Source of the DNA: Sporosarcina ureae
GTDB lineage: Bacteria; Bacillota; Bacilli; Bacillales_A; Planococcaceae
Reading direction: 5' to 3'
DNA length: 64,000 nt
Assembly (NCBI RefSeq): GCF_002109325.1
Contig: NZ_CP015348.1
Span: forward strand, 337,501-401,500
Below are positions 1 to 8,986 of this stretch, one piece after another. A program made the translations under genes and the position numbers. Numbering within the stretch: the first letter of the stretch is position 1; the number at the start of each line of letters is the position of its first letter. The notes under the pieces are model-generated. The model was not told the DNA's origin and did no database searches. It was given only the letters and a program-made list of their open reading frames with translations.

Positions 1-244
1 CTCTCCCCTTCGTAAAAACCTATTTGCCCATTTGAATTAAAGTCATTTGACATTTTTGTCATAACACTTTGCTATTTAAGTGTTACAACCAAGCTACGTT
101 AGTTTAATTGAATGGCAAGAAACAAAGTTATTATAAAAAGATATCTTGATTCATTTTTTCTGATCTTTATAGTATCATTTTTCATGTGTCACACGATCAT
201 TAGTTCACTTCACAGAAATCTTCATATTGAAAGGATACGTGACT

Positions 245-664
245 ATGGAATATACACTAAAAGATGAAAGTTTTGACTTTAGCGAAACAGAAGTTACACA
301 TGAAGTACTTAAGATTGGAGAGCCAGAAGATGGCCTTTTCGAAATTGAATTCAAATTAACCTTCTCTTACGGATTCTTGAATTACTCACATAACTTTGTT
401 TGGCTCAATCAAGATATCGAAACATTACTTGAACAGTTGAAGAAAATGGATGGAAAGAATAATGGAACTTTAAGTGTGCTTTCACCAGGCGTTTCTTTCT
501 CATATTCACAAAACCCTCATGATGAAAACTTTTATGAGTTCACAGTTTTCATGGATACTGGCTATATTAATTCGTATATGGGAACTGAATCAAAACTTGG
601 AATCACTCTATCCGCTACCCGGGAAGATATTGAAAATTGGGTTGCGTCTTTTCTAAAGAACTAA
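245..664 (+). CDS. hypothetical protein, 139 aa
   Basis: I do not recognise this protein. It is acidic, soluble, without signal peptide or membrane segment, and rich in aromatic residues in its middle (FSYGFLNYSHNFVW, about residues 42-55). The ATG at 245 is preferred over the in-frame TTG at 227, because AAGGA (231-235) lies at good spacing before the ATG. The size and the beta-rich look resemble small immunity proteins of the WapI type, but this is a guess from composition, not a family match. It stands alone at the edge of an accessory patch that contains gene fragments and a broken transporter. Confidence 0.7.
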   Translation: MEYTLKDESFDFSETEVTHEVLKIGEPEDGLFEIEFKLTFSYGFLNYSHNFVWLNQDIETLLEQLKKMDGKNNGTLSVLSPGVSFSYSQNPHDENFYEFTVFMDTGYINSYMGTESKLGITLSATREDIENWVASFLKN

Positions 665-696
665 AAGAAAAAATTGACCATATTAATCTGAAGACT

Positions 697-1062
697 TTAT
701 ACTTTGTTTATGGTCAATAATTGCCCTTCCGCTAATAGGAGTTGTTTAGGATCAATAATTTCATGTAGTAATATACTTGATTTATTTTGTATCGTTAATT
801 CAGTTGGATTTATTACGTGTGCTATCTGAACGGTGCATACATCATAAGGTGCAGTATTATTATGGATATACTGGAGTAACTCACGCAATTCCCACTGTTT
901 TTCTACACCATTTATAATTTCTCGTTGAACGGGATAATCAAAACCGGGAATGATCCACTCTTCTGTCTCTACAAATTGTAGAGACGCATTACCATCTTCC
1001 AACTTTTTGTCTGAGGCAATATAATAATAATTTGTCATTTCACCACTTCTTTCTATCATCAT
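697..1062 (-). CDS. hypothetical protein, 121 aa
   Basis: Unrecognised soluble protein with no signal peptide or membrane segment. Two starts are possible: ATG at 1062, whose ATGA overlaps the stop codon of the upstream fragment (1059-1166) and suggests translational coupling, or ATG at 1038, which gives the natural-looking N terminus MTNYYYIASDK. Neither has a strong ribosome site. Its convergent neighbour (245-664) ends 32 bases away. The coupling to a truncated upstream reading frame suggests it is the surviving downstream member of a former two-gene unit; this is inference. Confidence 0.6.
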   Translation of the reverse strand: MMIERSGEMTNYYYIASDKKLEDGNASLQFVETEEWIIPGFDYPVQREIINGVEKQWELRELLQYIHNNTAPYDVCTVQIAHVINPTELTIQNKSSILLHEIIDPKQLLLAEGQLLTINKV

Positions 1063-1166
1063 CTGCTATTTCCAATACGTTCTTTTTGAATCTGTTGTAA
1101 ATCTTCCTTCTGCAATTCAACGTAATCCCCCATGTATCCTACTAATATATATTCGAATGAATGTTT
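1059..1166 (-). pseudogene. 3' end of a lost gene
   Basis: An open frame of 35 codons between two stops has protein-like composition (residues include GYMGDYVELQKEDLQQIQKE) and ends in a TGA that overlaps the ATG of the following gene (ATGA, 1059-1062). There is no convincing ribosome site before its only internal ATG (1133). I read it as the C-terminal remnant of a gene that was once co-translated with the downstream protein. The family cannot be named from so short a piece. Confidence 0.35.
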
Positions 1167-1512
1167 TCATTGACCTTCCCCATTTCCTTGCCTTTGTCAT
1201 CTTGGGTTTTACAAAATCAACATCAACCAATTGAAAACAACATCGCCCTCTAATTGATTGGAAAGTAATGGCGTATTTTGTTTCAGTATATAATAACTTC
1301 TAATAGTATGGAAATATATTCTAACTGTTGTTATAATTTGATTTATGTGAAGTCCCTTTCATTCTTACTACTCTTCTTTTAGTTTGCAATTCCTTTAGTA
1401 AACGTTTCGTGTTCTATATATGATGTTTTTCTTAATTTAAAGGAGGAATATTACGAGTGTAAAACTACCCTAAGAAATCAGATGTAATTTTGATAGTAAA
1501 GGGGTAGTAAGA
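1167..1512. other. intergenic stretch, AT-rich
   Basis: No gene is supported. It precedes the broken MFS gene. An isolated strong ribosome site, AAAGGAGG at about 1439-1446, is followed by no usable reading frame (a GTG there is immediately followed by TAA), so a leader peptide may have been lost here. Confidence 0.3.
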
Positions 1513-2717
1513 ATGAAAAATCAATCGTTTCGTTTTTATGGATTGGCCAATCAATGGCTAATTTAGGTGATGTTTTTTATATTGTCGGGATTATTTCTTT
1601 ATTGTACACACTTACGGAGTCGCCTTTTGCATTAGCACTGGTGCCTTTCATTAATATGTTCGGTCGCTTTATAAGTGGTATTATTGCGCCATGGTGGATC
1701 AATCGATTTCCTTTAAAGACATTGCTCGTTAATTCACAAGCAAGTAAGACCATTCTATTGGTTGTTCTATCGCTTTTATTAATCTCTGAAACGACGACCA
1801 ATTTATTCATCATTCTAACGTTTGTGGGGTGTATTGCGTTTTTGGATGGCTGGGCAGCGCCGGCAAGTCATGCTATGCTGCCTCGGTTGGTACCAAAAGA
1901 GCAACTTGTAAAAGCAAACAGTTTCTTCTCTATCGTCTCTGAAACCATGAATCTAGGAGGCTGGGCACTCGGAGGAGTAGTTGTCGCATTGACAAGTGGA
2001 CAATTTGTTATTATCGGTACAGTAGGCTTGTATATATTTGCAACGATGATAATGTTCGGTATTGACGATCCCACTCCATTCCAGAAAAATGAGATTAAAG
2101 GTAAATGGGGTAGTGAATTAACCCAAGGTTGGCAGATTGTATGGAGAAATCCGCTTTTCAGGAGTCTACATGTGATCATCATCTTTGAAGCGATTGCCAA
2201 TGTTGTATGGATTGCTTCTATTCTCTATATCTTTGTGATAGAAGTTCTAGGTCAGACAGAAGCTTGGTGGGGTTACATTAACACAGCTTTCTTCTTGGGT
2301 ATGATAATAGGAGGAATCATCTGCACTCGTTTTATAATTGTGGTTGAAAACAATCTGAAACGCTTGCTTATTCTATTGTCGTTTGGCATTAGTCTTGTCA
2401 CTCTTCTTTTTGGAGTAACAACCATTCCCTGGATTTCCATACTACTTGTGATTCTGAATGGAATTATTCAACAATTGAAAGGCATCGTAAGTGAAACAAT
2501 GCTTCAAAAATCCGCGACTACTGATGAACTCCCTAAAATTTATGCCGTTCAAAGTGCTTTAATATCACTGTTATTCGGTATTTCTTCAATAAGTTTTGGA
2601 GCTATTGCGGAGCTTTGGGATGTTAGGATCACATTTGTTCTTGCAGCAACATTGTTAGGACTTGGTGCTCTCTTTGCATTAATTCGCAGTCGAGATTTCA
2701 GCATTACAACTGAATAA
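1513..2717 (+). pseudogene. MFS efflux transporter, frameshifted near start
   Basis: A major facilitator superfamily transporter of the macrolide/drug efflux type, with about 12 hydrophobic segments over roughly 400 residues. The natural start is ATG 1513 with AAAGGGG upstream, reading MKNQSFRF. That frame stops at once, while the frame that continues to 2717 reads FLWIGQSMANLGDVFYIVG just before and across ATG 1554. Joining the two needs one extra T in the T run at 1533-1537. ATG 1554 itself has no ribosome site and would delete the conserved N-terminal segment. So the gene is a recent frameshift mutant, a slippage-controlled gene, or carries a sequencing error. The rest of the frame is intact. 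A strong terminator follows. Confidence 0.75.
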
Positions 2718-2785
2718 TATGCTTAATTCTTTAGATAGACTTATTGGTTTTAAAGATTTAACTAAGGCAATTAATATAGTTTAAT

Positions 2786-2825
2786 AAAAAACGATTGGGC
2801 AGTTTAGTTGTCCAATCGTTTTTTT
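2786..2825 (+). terminator. rho-independent terminator after MFS gene
   Basis: An 11-bp stem (ACGATTGGGCA, 2791-2801, pairing with 2809-2819) with a 7-nt loop is followed by a T run. The A run on its left could also serve transcripts from the other strand. Confidence 0.8.
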
Positions 2826-2844
2826 AAATCCTACTATAAATAAA

Positions 2845-2979
2845 TTATTTTGATCCTGAATTGCAATCAATAGTATCCACTTTATTTTGATCTTCTTTAT
2901 CTTTACTGACATTTTCTTCTGAACAAGCAGCTAAAATCATTATTATTCCTAACAACATCATTAAACTTCGCTTTTTCAT
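2845..2979 (-). CDS. small lipoprotein, 44 aa
   Basis: A very small secreted lipoprotein. ATG 2979 is preceded by AGGAAGGA at ideal spacing. The N terminus MKKRSLMMLLGIIMILAAC is a classic lipoprotein signal with lipobox LAAC (Cys about residue 19). The mature part is only some 25 charged residues ending DTIDCNSGSK. It starts two bases after the stop of the upstream fragment (2981-3193), so it was probably the distal gene of that unit. Function unknown; it may itself be a truncated or peptide-sized product. Confidence 0.65.
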   Translation of the reverse strand: MKKRSLMMLLGIIMILAACSEENVSKDKEDQNKVDTIDCNSGSK

Positions 2980-2980
2980 T

Positions 2981-3193
2981 CTATCCTTCCTCATAATCAA
3001 GATCAATGTCCAAATATAGTTCTTCATATTTGGAAACATCGTATTTTCCAATAACATGATAATTACTAGAGGCTTCATCATTAGGCTTAAGTTTATTAAA
3101 ATCGACTACATCTAGTGCATCAGATATCATTTTTAAATGATATCGTAGTTCATTTGTTGAATAAAGTGTTTGTGTTAGTCTAAAAATAAGAGA
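2981..3193 (-). pseudogene. 5'-truncated gene of unknown family
   Basis: Seventy sense codons in one frame read like real protein (residues include DALDVVDFNKLKPNDEASS and YEELYLDIDLDYEEG) and stop at TAG 2981-2983. The upstream end is an in-frame TAG at 3194-3196 with no start codon, and the only internal ATG (3130) has no ribosome site. The gene body has therefore lost its 5' part. The acidic tail is reminiscent of small immunity or immunity-like proteins, but no family can be assigned. Confidence 0.5.
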
Positions 3194-3563
3194 CTATTAA
3201 TTATTTTGGAACCTATGTATATGTTTACCATTAAAGTGACCGGCCCGCTCAGGTTTTTCACCTGATTCCTGTATCCTCGTCGTTTGCTCGATGAAGAACT
3301 AAAATACTCTATATAACTGCTACTAAGCATATAGTTTTTGCGGGGTAAAATCAGTAGACGGTGTAAGTGCATCGCGGCCTATGTGAAAGTTCCACTAAGT
3401 GAGTGCTTTAAAAATTTTTCCACAAATGCAGCCTTTTCTTTCATAAAGATTAATTTTATATCTTCTAATTGTATTACAACAAGTTCCCTATCCTGCATCA
3501 TGAACATATTGTATCTAATAGAGGGAAATACTTGTTTGTTAATATAGTGAAGGAGTGATGATT
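3194..3563. other. intergenic stretch, no supported gene
   Basis: Short open frames on both strands here lack ribosome sites and recognisable protein character. It probably contains debris of the truncated gene at 2981-3193 and the promoter of the gene at 3564. Confidence 0.3.
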
Positions 3564-3890
3564 TTGAAAGCCAATGATTCATTATTTAATAATGGCTTGA
3601 AAAAAAATGATAGTTCTACGAATACTGGGGCTCAAATTGCATTATTGGGCTCAGCCATTTCTACATTTGGGGACGCTCTACAAACACTTGGTGGAGCTAT
3701 ATCAATCGAAGAAAGTCGGATTTCTGACATTCAACAGCAACAAGAACTGGAGAAATTGCAAAGTCAAATTGATGATTTAAAAAAAGAACAGGTAAAGAAC
3801 AACTCACAAAGTAATGATGTGGAGACACTCAATAAATTATTAGAAAGAATTGTTAAACGGCTTGAAAAAGAAGACAAGGAAGTGAATTAA
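3564..3890 (+). CDS. small coiled-coil protein, 108 aa
   Basis: Unrecognised protein. The start is TTG 3564, 8 bases after AAGGAG (3550-3555); the in-frame GTG 3555 and ATG 3558 lie too close to that site. Residues 20-50 are small and hydrophobic (GAQIALLGSAISTFGDALQTLGGAI), weakly amphipathic rather than a clear membrane span. Residues 50-108 are rich in Q, E, K and L with heptad spacing, a likely coiled coil. No signal peptide. It stands alone; similar short glycine/alanine-plus-coil proteins are common in Bacillus but of unknown role. Confidence 0.65.
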   Translation: MKANDSLFNNGLKKNDSSTNTGAQIALLGSAISTFGDALQTLGGAISIEESRISDIQQQQELEKLQSQIDDLKKEQVKNNSQSNDVETLNKLLERIVKRLEKEDKEVN

Positions 3891-4090
3891 ATCATCTGTA
3901 CAACTGTACGTTCCCGACATAATTCTTTTGAATAGCGGCTATAAGTGCACAAACTATATTCTTGATTTTATTACCTCTATCTCCCAAACCATTATTAGTA
4001 ATGGGAAGCATACGTCCTCTTACTGTTGTTGTTAAAGATATTATTACTACTTTCCACCAAGTAATAGACAACTCCTACTATCTAGTTCCA

Positions 4091-4131
4091 TAAAAACAGG
4101 ACTGCCCTGCATATATGCAGAACAGTCCTGT
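4091..4131 (-). terminator. terminator of nupC-pdp-deoC operon
   Basis: Nine paired bases (ACAGGACTG, 4096-4104, with 4123-4131) enclose a second palindrome CTGCATATATGCAG. On the minus strand the stem is followed by TTTTTA, directly after the deoC stop codon. Confidence 0.85.
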
Positions 4132-4141
4132 AACGGATCTA

Positions 4142-4804
4142 TTAATAATTCGAGTCTGAGACTTCGCCTTTTACGATACTAATACCCGAGCTTGCACCAA
4201 TACGTGTAGCTCCTGCTTCGACTAGCGCATCGAAATCTTCTCCGCTGCGCACGCCGCCGGACGCTTTGACACCAATGTCTGGGCCAACCGTCTTCCGCAT
4301 AAGAGCGACGTCTTCTACCGTTGCTCCGCCTGTTGAGAACCCAGTTGACGTCTTGACGAAATCAGCGCCCGCTTTGACGGATAGCTCGCATGCACGAATG
4401 ATTTCTTCATCTGTTAACAAGCATGTTTCGATGATAACTTTGACCAATGTACCGTTAGCTGCTTCGACTACCGCACGAATATCTGATTCAACCCATTCGT
4501 CATCTCCGTCTTTCAGCGCTCCGATGTTGATGACCATGTCGATTTCTCCTGCTCCGTTCGCCACTGCATCTTTAGTTTCGAATGCTTTGACTGCAGAAGT
4601 AGTCGCTCCAAGAGGGAAACCGATTACCGTGCAGACCAATACATCGGTGCCTTTTAGCTGTTCAGCGGCATATGAAACCCAGCCCGGGTTAATGCACACT
4701 GATTTAAATTGATAGTCTTTTGCTTCTTGTATGAGCGCCGCGACTTTGTCTTTCGTTGCGTCGGCTTTCAATAATGTATGGTCGATCATTTGTGCTTTAT
4801 TCAT
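4142..4804 (-). CDS. deoC: deoxyribose-phosphate aldolase
   Basis: Cytosolic class I aldolase that splits 2-deoxyribose 5-phosphate into glyceraldehyde 3-phosphate and acetaldehyde, the last step of deoxynucleoside use. At 220 aa it has the usual bacterial length. The Schiff-base lysine is K151 in FVKTSTGF, the proton-relay lysine is K180 in VKASGGVR, and D89 lies in [11 protein letters not shown] 4804 follows AAAGGAG. It is the last gene of nupC-pdp-deoC, 19 bases after pdp, and ends at a strong terminator. In B. subtilis the homologue (dra) is first in the operon, so the order differs here. Regulation is expected through the DeoR operator and cre-like site upstream of nupC. Confidence 0.97.
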   Translation of the reverse strand: MNKAQMIDHTLLKADATKDKVAALIQEAKDYQFKSVCINPGWVSYAAEQLKGTDVLVCTVIGFPLGATTSAVKAFETKDAVANGAGEIDMVINIGALKDGDDEWVESDIRAVVEAANGTLVKVIIETCLLTDEEIIRACELSVKAGADFVKTSTGFSTGGATVEDVALMRKTVGPDIGVKASGGVRSGEDFDALVEAGATRIGASSGISIVKGEVSDSNY

Positions 4805-4823
4805 TTATGAACCACTCCTTTAA

Positions 4824-6128
4824 TTATTTTGTAATTTCGTCATGCACAAGTGTTACAGGCTGTACTTTAGAGGCTGAAACTCCGTAAGCATGATAGATCT
4901 TTTCTTTTACGTCTTCGATATCTTCCGTGTTGCTGTGAATCGTCACGAGAGATTCGCCCACTTCTACGTAGTCACCGATTTTCTTATGCAGCACTAGCCC
5001 AACCGCCAAATCGATTTCGGATTCTTTTGTTGCGCGTCCCGCACCTAGAAGCATTGCAGCCGTACCGATTTCATCCGCAGTAATTGCAGAGACATATCCC
5101 GCTTCTTTAGCCGGCACGTCTATTGTAAACTTGGCCGTAGGAAGCTTCGATAGATCGTCAATGACGGATGTGTCGCCGCCTTGGGATTGCAAGAACAGTT
5201 TAAACACTTCAAGCGCTTTGCCGTTTTGAATAACTTCTTCGAGCATTTTTCGTGCTTCTTCCGTCGAGTCCGCTTTTCCTGCCAAACGAACCATATGGCT
5301 ACCGAGCGTCAAGCACAATTCGTGCAAATCTTCCGGTCCATTGCCTTGCAATGTTTCGACGGCTTCTTTGACTTCGAGAGCATTTCCGATCGCATAACCG
5401 AGCGGCTGGTTCATATCCGAAATTACGGCCATCGTTTGACGACCGATTTTATTTCCGATTTGCACCATTTCTCCCGCCAGTTCACGAGCCATATCGAGGT
5501 CTTTCATGAACGCGCCTGTTCCGACTTTTACATCCAGAACAATTGCATCCGATCCCGCCGCAATCTTCTTGCTCATGATCGAGCTTGCGATCAACGGAAT
5601 AGAACTGACCGTTGCCGTGACATCGCGCAGACTGTAAATCTTCTTGTCTGCAGGAGTGATATTGCCGGATTGTCCGATCACCGCAATTTTGTTCGTATTG
5701 ACAAGATCGAAGAATTCTTTGTCTGTAATTTCAATATGGAAACCAGGAACGGACTCTAGCTTATCAAGTGTTCCGCCCGTATGACCCAATCCGCGGCCCG
5801 ACATTTTAGCTACCGGGATACCAAGTGCAGCGACAAGTGGCGCGAGCACGAGTGTTGTCGTATCGCCAACTCCGCCTGTAGAGTGTTTATCCACCTTGAC
5901 GCCTTCAATAGCAGACAAATCGACTTGGTCGCCTGACTCTACCATCGCCATTGTGAACTGCGCAGTTTCTTCCAACGTCATCCCTTGGAAATATACCGCC
6001 ATTTGAAACGCCGACATTTGGTAATCTGGAATTGATCCGTCCGTATATCCATTGATGACAAATGAAATTTCTTCATTTGTTAACACATGACCATCTCGTT
6101 TTTTCTCAATCATATCTACCATACGCAT
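4824..6128 (-). CDS. pdp: pyrimidine-nucleoside phosphorylase
   Basis: Phosphorolyses uridine, thymidine and deoxyuridine to base and (deoxy)ribose 1-phosphate, feeding deoC after a mutase step. The protein is 434 aa, the family size. The glycosyltransferase family 3 signature is visible: [13 protein letters not shown] (about 79-91), the glycine-rich [16 protein letters not shown] (about 110-125) and a C-terminal PYNP domain. ATG 6128 is chosen because [13 protein letters not shown] is the conserved N terminus and AGGAG lies upstream; the longer frame from GTG 6140 overlaps that ribosome site. Middle gene of the salvage operon. Confidence 0.96.
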   Translation of the reverse strand: MRMVDMIEKKRDGHVLTNEEISFVINGYTDGSIPDYQMSAFQMAVYFQGMTLEETAQFTMAMVESGDQVDLSAIEGVKVDKHSTGGVGDTTTLVLAPLVAALGIPVAKMSGRGLGHTGGTLDKLESVPGFHIEITDKEFFDLVNTNKIAVIGQSGNITPADKKIYSLRDVTATVSSIPLIASSIMSKKIAAGSDAIVLDVKVGTGAFMKDLDMARELAGEMVQIGNKIGRQTMAVISDMNQPLGYAIGNALEVKEAVETLQGNGPEDLHELCLTLGSHMVRLAGKADSTEEARKMLEEVIQNGKALEVFKLFLQSQGGDTSVIDDLSKLPTAKFTIDVPAKEAGYVSAITADEIGTAAMLLGAGRATKESEIDLAVGLVLHKKIGDYVEVGESLVTIHSNTEDIEDVKEKIYHAYGVSASKVQPVTLVHDEITK

Positions 6129-6170
6129 AGCATCCACCACTCCTGTTTTTAAATTTATGTTTCATTTCTA

Positions 6171-7355
6171 TTATAAAAATAGGCCAATGACAGTCGCTGA
6201 AAGGACTGAAGCCAATGTTGAACCCAAAAGTAATTTCAAACCGTTTCTTGCCACTTCGTCTCCTTGTTTTGAACTCAACGCCTTGACAGCTCCTGTAATA
6301 ATCCCAATGGAACTGAAATTCGCAAAACTAACAAGGAACACCGATATCATACCTACTGCTTTCGTTGATAGGCCTGCCGAAATTTCCTTAAAACTCAACA
6401 TCGCCACAAATTCGTTTGTGACAAGTTTGGTTGCCATGATGCTGCCGGCTTGTACACTGTCTGCCCAAGGCACGCCCATTACAAAGGCAATTGGCGCAAA
6501 GATATACCCCAAGATAGTCTGGAAGGAAACGTTGAACATCATTTCAAAGAGATAATCGATTCCGTTCATCAACGCGATGAAACCGATCAGCATGGCAGCT
6601 ACAATAACCGCGACTTTAAAACCATCCATAATACTTTCGCTGATCATCTGGAAGAATGACAACTTCTTTTTCGACTCGATCGTTAGCGTATCTTCTTCCT
6701 CCGATAATTCATAAGGGTTGATGATACTTGCGACAATCAGTGCCGACATAATATTGAGCGCAATCGCCACTACGACAAACTGCGGTTCGATGATTTCCAT
6801 ATATGCACCAACGATGGCAACACTGACTGCACTCATCGCGGAAGTACAAAACGTATACAAACGTCTTTTTGAAATATCATCCATTTGGTCCTTGATAGTT
6901 AAGAACACTTCGGACTGCCCGAGAACCGCAGAGGATACGGCTATGTAGTTCTCCATTTTCCCCATGCCATTCAACTTACTTAGAACGATTCCTACATATT
7001 TAATGATGAACGGTAAGATCTTGAATTGATTCAATATACCGATCAACACGGAAATGAACACGATTGGCAATAAAACGTTCAAGAAGAATACGTATTCTCC
7101 TTCATTTTCCAATCCGCCAAACACGAAGTTGACTCCCGTTACCCCAAGATCAACTAGCTTCGAGAATAAAGCTGAAACAAAGCCAATGGAGACTACGCCC
7201 ACTTTTGTATTTAACAAAATAAATGTCAAGACAAGCTGGGTTATCAGCATGATCACAATCGGTTTATAGCGAATTTTCCTGCGGTCTACACTGACAATCA
7301 AGCCCACGATTAACACGAGCAACAATCCAGTTATATAAAATACAAAGTTCATCAT
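6171..7355 (-). CDS. nupC: concentrative nucleoside transporter NupC
   Basis: Proton- or sodium-driven nucleoside uptake carrier of the CNT family in the cytoplasmic membrane. 394 aa with about 8-10 hydrophobic segments. Family motifs include GQSEVFLTIKDQM in the middle, NP-type turns and a C-terminal hydrophobic hairpin. ATG 7355 follows GGGAGG. It is the first gene of nupC-pdp-deoC, so uptake, phosphorolysis and aldol cleavage are co-expressed. The leader carries a cre-like site, an extended -10 promoter and a DeoR-type operator. The substrate range (pyrimidine nucleosides) is inferred from the operon partners. Confidence 0.95.
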   Translation of the reverse strand: MMNFVFYITGLLLVLIVGLIVSVDRRKIRYKPIVIMLITQLVLTFILLNTKVGVVSIGFVSALFSKLVDLGVTGVNFVFGGLENEGEYVFFLNVLLPIVFISVLIGILNQFKILPFIIKYVGIVLSKLNGMGKMENYIAVSSAVLGQSEVFLTIKDQMDDISKRRLYTFCTSAMSAVSVAIVGAYMEIIEPQFVVVAIALNIMSALIVASIINPYELSEEEDTLTIESKKKLSFFQMISESIMDGFKVAVIVAAMLIGFIALMNGIDYLFEMMFNVSFQTILGYIFAPIAFVMGVPWADSVQAGSIMATKLVTNEFVAMLSFKEISAGLSTKAVGMISVFLVSFANFSSIGIITGAVKALSSKQGDEVARNGLKLLLGSTLASVLSATVIGLFL

Positions 7356-7373
7356 ATTTCCTCCCTTGCATGT

Positions 7374-7387
7374 TGGTTACGCTTACA
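7374..7387 (-). promoter_or_regulatory. cre-like site (CcpA) in nupC leader
   Basis: Minus strand TGTAAGCGTAACCA fits the left half of the catabolite-responsive consensus exactly (TGWAARCG) and keeps the final CA. It lies about 50 bases downstream of the predicted transcription start, where CcpA would act as a roadblock. The B. subtilis dra-nupC-pdp operon is also under catabolite control. Confidence 0.55.
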
Positions 7388-7444
7388 CTTTGCTTCTTGC
7401 ACACCATTTTCCTTAGGATACCATTGCGACCTGACTTTATGTAT

Positions 7445-7453
7445 AGTATATCA
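7445..7453 (-). promoter_or_regulatory. extended -10 promoter of nupC-pdp-deoC
   Basis: Minus strand TGATATACT is an extended -10 element (TATACT at 7445-7450). The -35 is weak (TTGCAC at a 19-base spacer), as expected for a regulated promoter. Confidence 0.6.
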
Positions 7454-7481
7454 CAGACTTTGAGCAGATGTGCAATGCAAG

Positions 7482-7495
7482 TGAAACATTGTTCA
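7482..7495 (-). promoter_or_regulatory. DeoR-type operator
   Basis: Minus strand TGAACAATGTTTCA matches 12 of 14 positions of the core of the B. subtilis DeoR operator as I recall it (TGAACAAAATTTCA). It is centred about 50 bases upstream of the predicted start, the same place as in B. subtilis. Confidence 0.6.
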
Positions 7496-7501
7496 TTCCG
7501 A

Positions 7502-7538
7502 ATAAAAAAAAGAATCACACTTTTAAATAAGTGGATTC
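7502..7538 (-). terminator. deoR terminator
   Basis: GAATC-CACTT pairs with AAGTG-GATTC (7512-7538) with one bulge, followed on the minus strand by seven T. It separates deoR from the nupC operon. Confidence 0.8.
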
Positions 7539-7548
7539 TCCTAGTTTA

Positions 7549-8490
7549 CTATTGGTGGAGCAACAAAGCCTGTGCTGTGTACTGGTCGGTTATGAAGATG
7601 TTCGCATAACCACCCTGAAGCGCTCCGTGAATGGCTTCTACTTTGCGGTTTCCGCCAGCCACAAGAATAGACTTTTCTTTTTGCTTCAACTCTTCCAGCC
7701 GGATCCCAATCGTCCGGTCACTGACGGTGGTCTCGCAAACTTCGCCTGTACGTTTGAAAAAGCGTGAACAAATATCGCCAATCGCTTCTTGTTGGAGTTG
7801 CTGTTCTTCTTCAGTCGTCAAATAACCAAGACGGAATAGTAGCGATTCGCTATCGACCGCACCTACCGTAAACATGGCGATATTCGCCTGTCTTCCAAGT
7901 TCAATGAGACGGTGCATATAGCGGTCCGATTCAATCACCTCTTTGACTTCAGGCGTGTCGACCAGAACAGGGAGTGGCAAGTAACGCGGAACAGTATGGA
8001 AGGCTTCCGCAAATTTATAAACCGTTTCAGAATCGTATGTATTAACGTCCGACAGGCCAATACCGCCTTTTAGCTGGATGACCTCGACTCCTTTTACATC
8101 TTTTTGCTTCAACGCGTTGGCTACCCGATACATCGTCCGCCCCCACGTCACGCCAAGGATATCGCCGTCTTTTATAGTTCGATGCAAATAATCCGCCGCT
8201 TCCGTGCTGATGGCTTGAATCACATCTCCCTCGTCTTCTACTGCCGAGTACGCAATATTCACTTCTTCGATTTGATATTTGTGCTGCAAAGATTTCGCCA
8301 ATTGATTATTATCATGAAAAGGATCGATAATGTCGATTTTCACATAGCCATTCTTTTTCGCTTGTTGCAGAAGCCTCGAAACGGTCGGCCTCGAAACGCC
8401 TAGTTTTTTTGAAATGGCGAGCTGAGTATAATCAAATTGATAGTAAAGTTTGGCTGCCTCTATAATTAGTTGCTTTTTATCAATCTCCAA
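7549..8490 (-). CDS. deoR: deoxyribonucleoside regulator DeoR (SorC family)
   Basis: Transcriptional repressor of the deoxynucleoside salvage genes; in B. subtilis deoxyribose 5-phosphate is the inducer. 313 aa: an N-terminal helix-turn-helix (about residues 18-50, AISKKLGVSRPTVSRLLQQA) and a sugar-binding SorC domain (about 60-310) with conserved segments GVTWGRTMY, GVEVIQLKGG, RYLPLPV and a final AGGNRKVEAIHGALQGGY. The wording closely follows B. subtilis DeoR. The start is TTG 8490 after AAGGGGG. It has its own terminator, so unlike a single polycistron it is a separate unit just upstream of its target operon. Confidence 0.93.
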   Translation of the reverse strand: MEIDKKQLIIEAAKLYYQFDYTQLAISKKLGVSRPTVSRLLQQAKKNGYVKIDIIDPFHDNNQLAKSLQHKYQIEEVNIAYSAVEDEGDVIQAISTEAADYLHRTIKDGDILGVTWGRTMYRVANALKQKDVKGVEVIQLKGGIGLSDVNTYDSETVYKFAEAFHTVPRYLPLPVLVDTPEVKEVIESDRYMHRLIELGRQANIAMFTVGAVDSESLLFRLGYLTTEEEQQLQQEAIGDICSRFFKRTGEVCETTVSDRTIGIRLEELKQKEKSILVAGGNRKVEAIHGALQGGYANIFITDQYTAQALLLHQ

Positions 8491-8548
8491 TGCGAGTCCC
8501 CCTTATATTACGACCTAATCATGAGTACGAAACTGCTTAACTAGGCCG

Positions 8549-8577
8549 AGTATATCACAGTCGTAAATCAGCGGAAA
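8549..8577 (-). promoter_or_regulatory. probable deoR promoter
   Basis: Minus strand CTGTGATATACT repeats exactly the extended -10 of the nupC promoter (TATACT at 8549-8554), with a poor -35 TTTCCG 17 bases upstream. Confidence 0.45.
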
Positions 8578-8584
8578 GTCGCTC

Positions 8585-8986
8585 TCACATTTCTTCCTCG
8601 CGAGGCGATTTTTTTACTCCCAGAAGATCAGCTCGTATTTTCTTATATCCTTTGACAATATCCAAAATACTTATGAAAAACACAATCCATAGAAAAGGGT
8701 TCGATAAAGATAAACCAACTTGTGAAATACCGCCCATTAGAGTAAAGATTATAATTAATGAAAAGAAATACGTAAGTAATATAACTTGCCACAAAGGATT
8801 AAATCTTGAGACATCCTCTTTTTGAGGTCGATTCATAAAAAGGCTAATAACAGTAATCAATAGTATGAGTCCAATAAGTATTGATTTGGGTATATTTATA
8901 AAAGGAATCAACTTGGGAAAGAAATCATAAATCAGTAATAATGTAAGTGCTGCTAGTGTTATAATGCCCCAAATTTGACGTTTCAC
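8585..8986 (-). CDS. membrane protein, 133 aa
   Basis: Unrecognised integral membrane protein with four predicted spans (about residues 5-22, 35-52, 67-87 and 95-112) and a short basic then acidic C-terminal tail. The start is GTG 8986 (VKRQIWGI) with AGAGGTGA upstream. It has no partner gene: deoR and its promoter lie on one side and a gene-free stretch on the other. No motif suggests a transported substrate or enzymatic activity. Confidence 0.7.
   Translation of the reverse strand: MKRQIWGIITLAALTLLLIYDFFPKLIPFINIPKSILIGLILLITVISLFMNRPQKEDVSRFNPLWQVILLTYFFSLIIIFTLMGGISQVGLSLSNPFLWIVFFISILDIVKGYKKIRADLLGVKKSPREEEM

Noticed and set aside
3175..3582. Two adjacent minus-strand frames of 65 and 67 codons
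   Set aside because: No ribosome sites, biased composition in the first, and overlap with the promoter of the gene at 3564; could at most be decayed sequence.
5181..5759. 192-aa plus-strand frame
   Set aside because: Fully antisense to pdp with no ribosome site; codon-shadow of the real gene.
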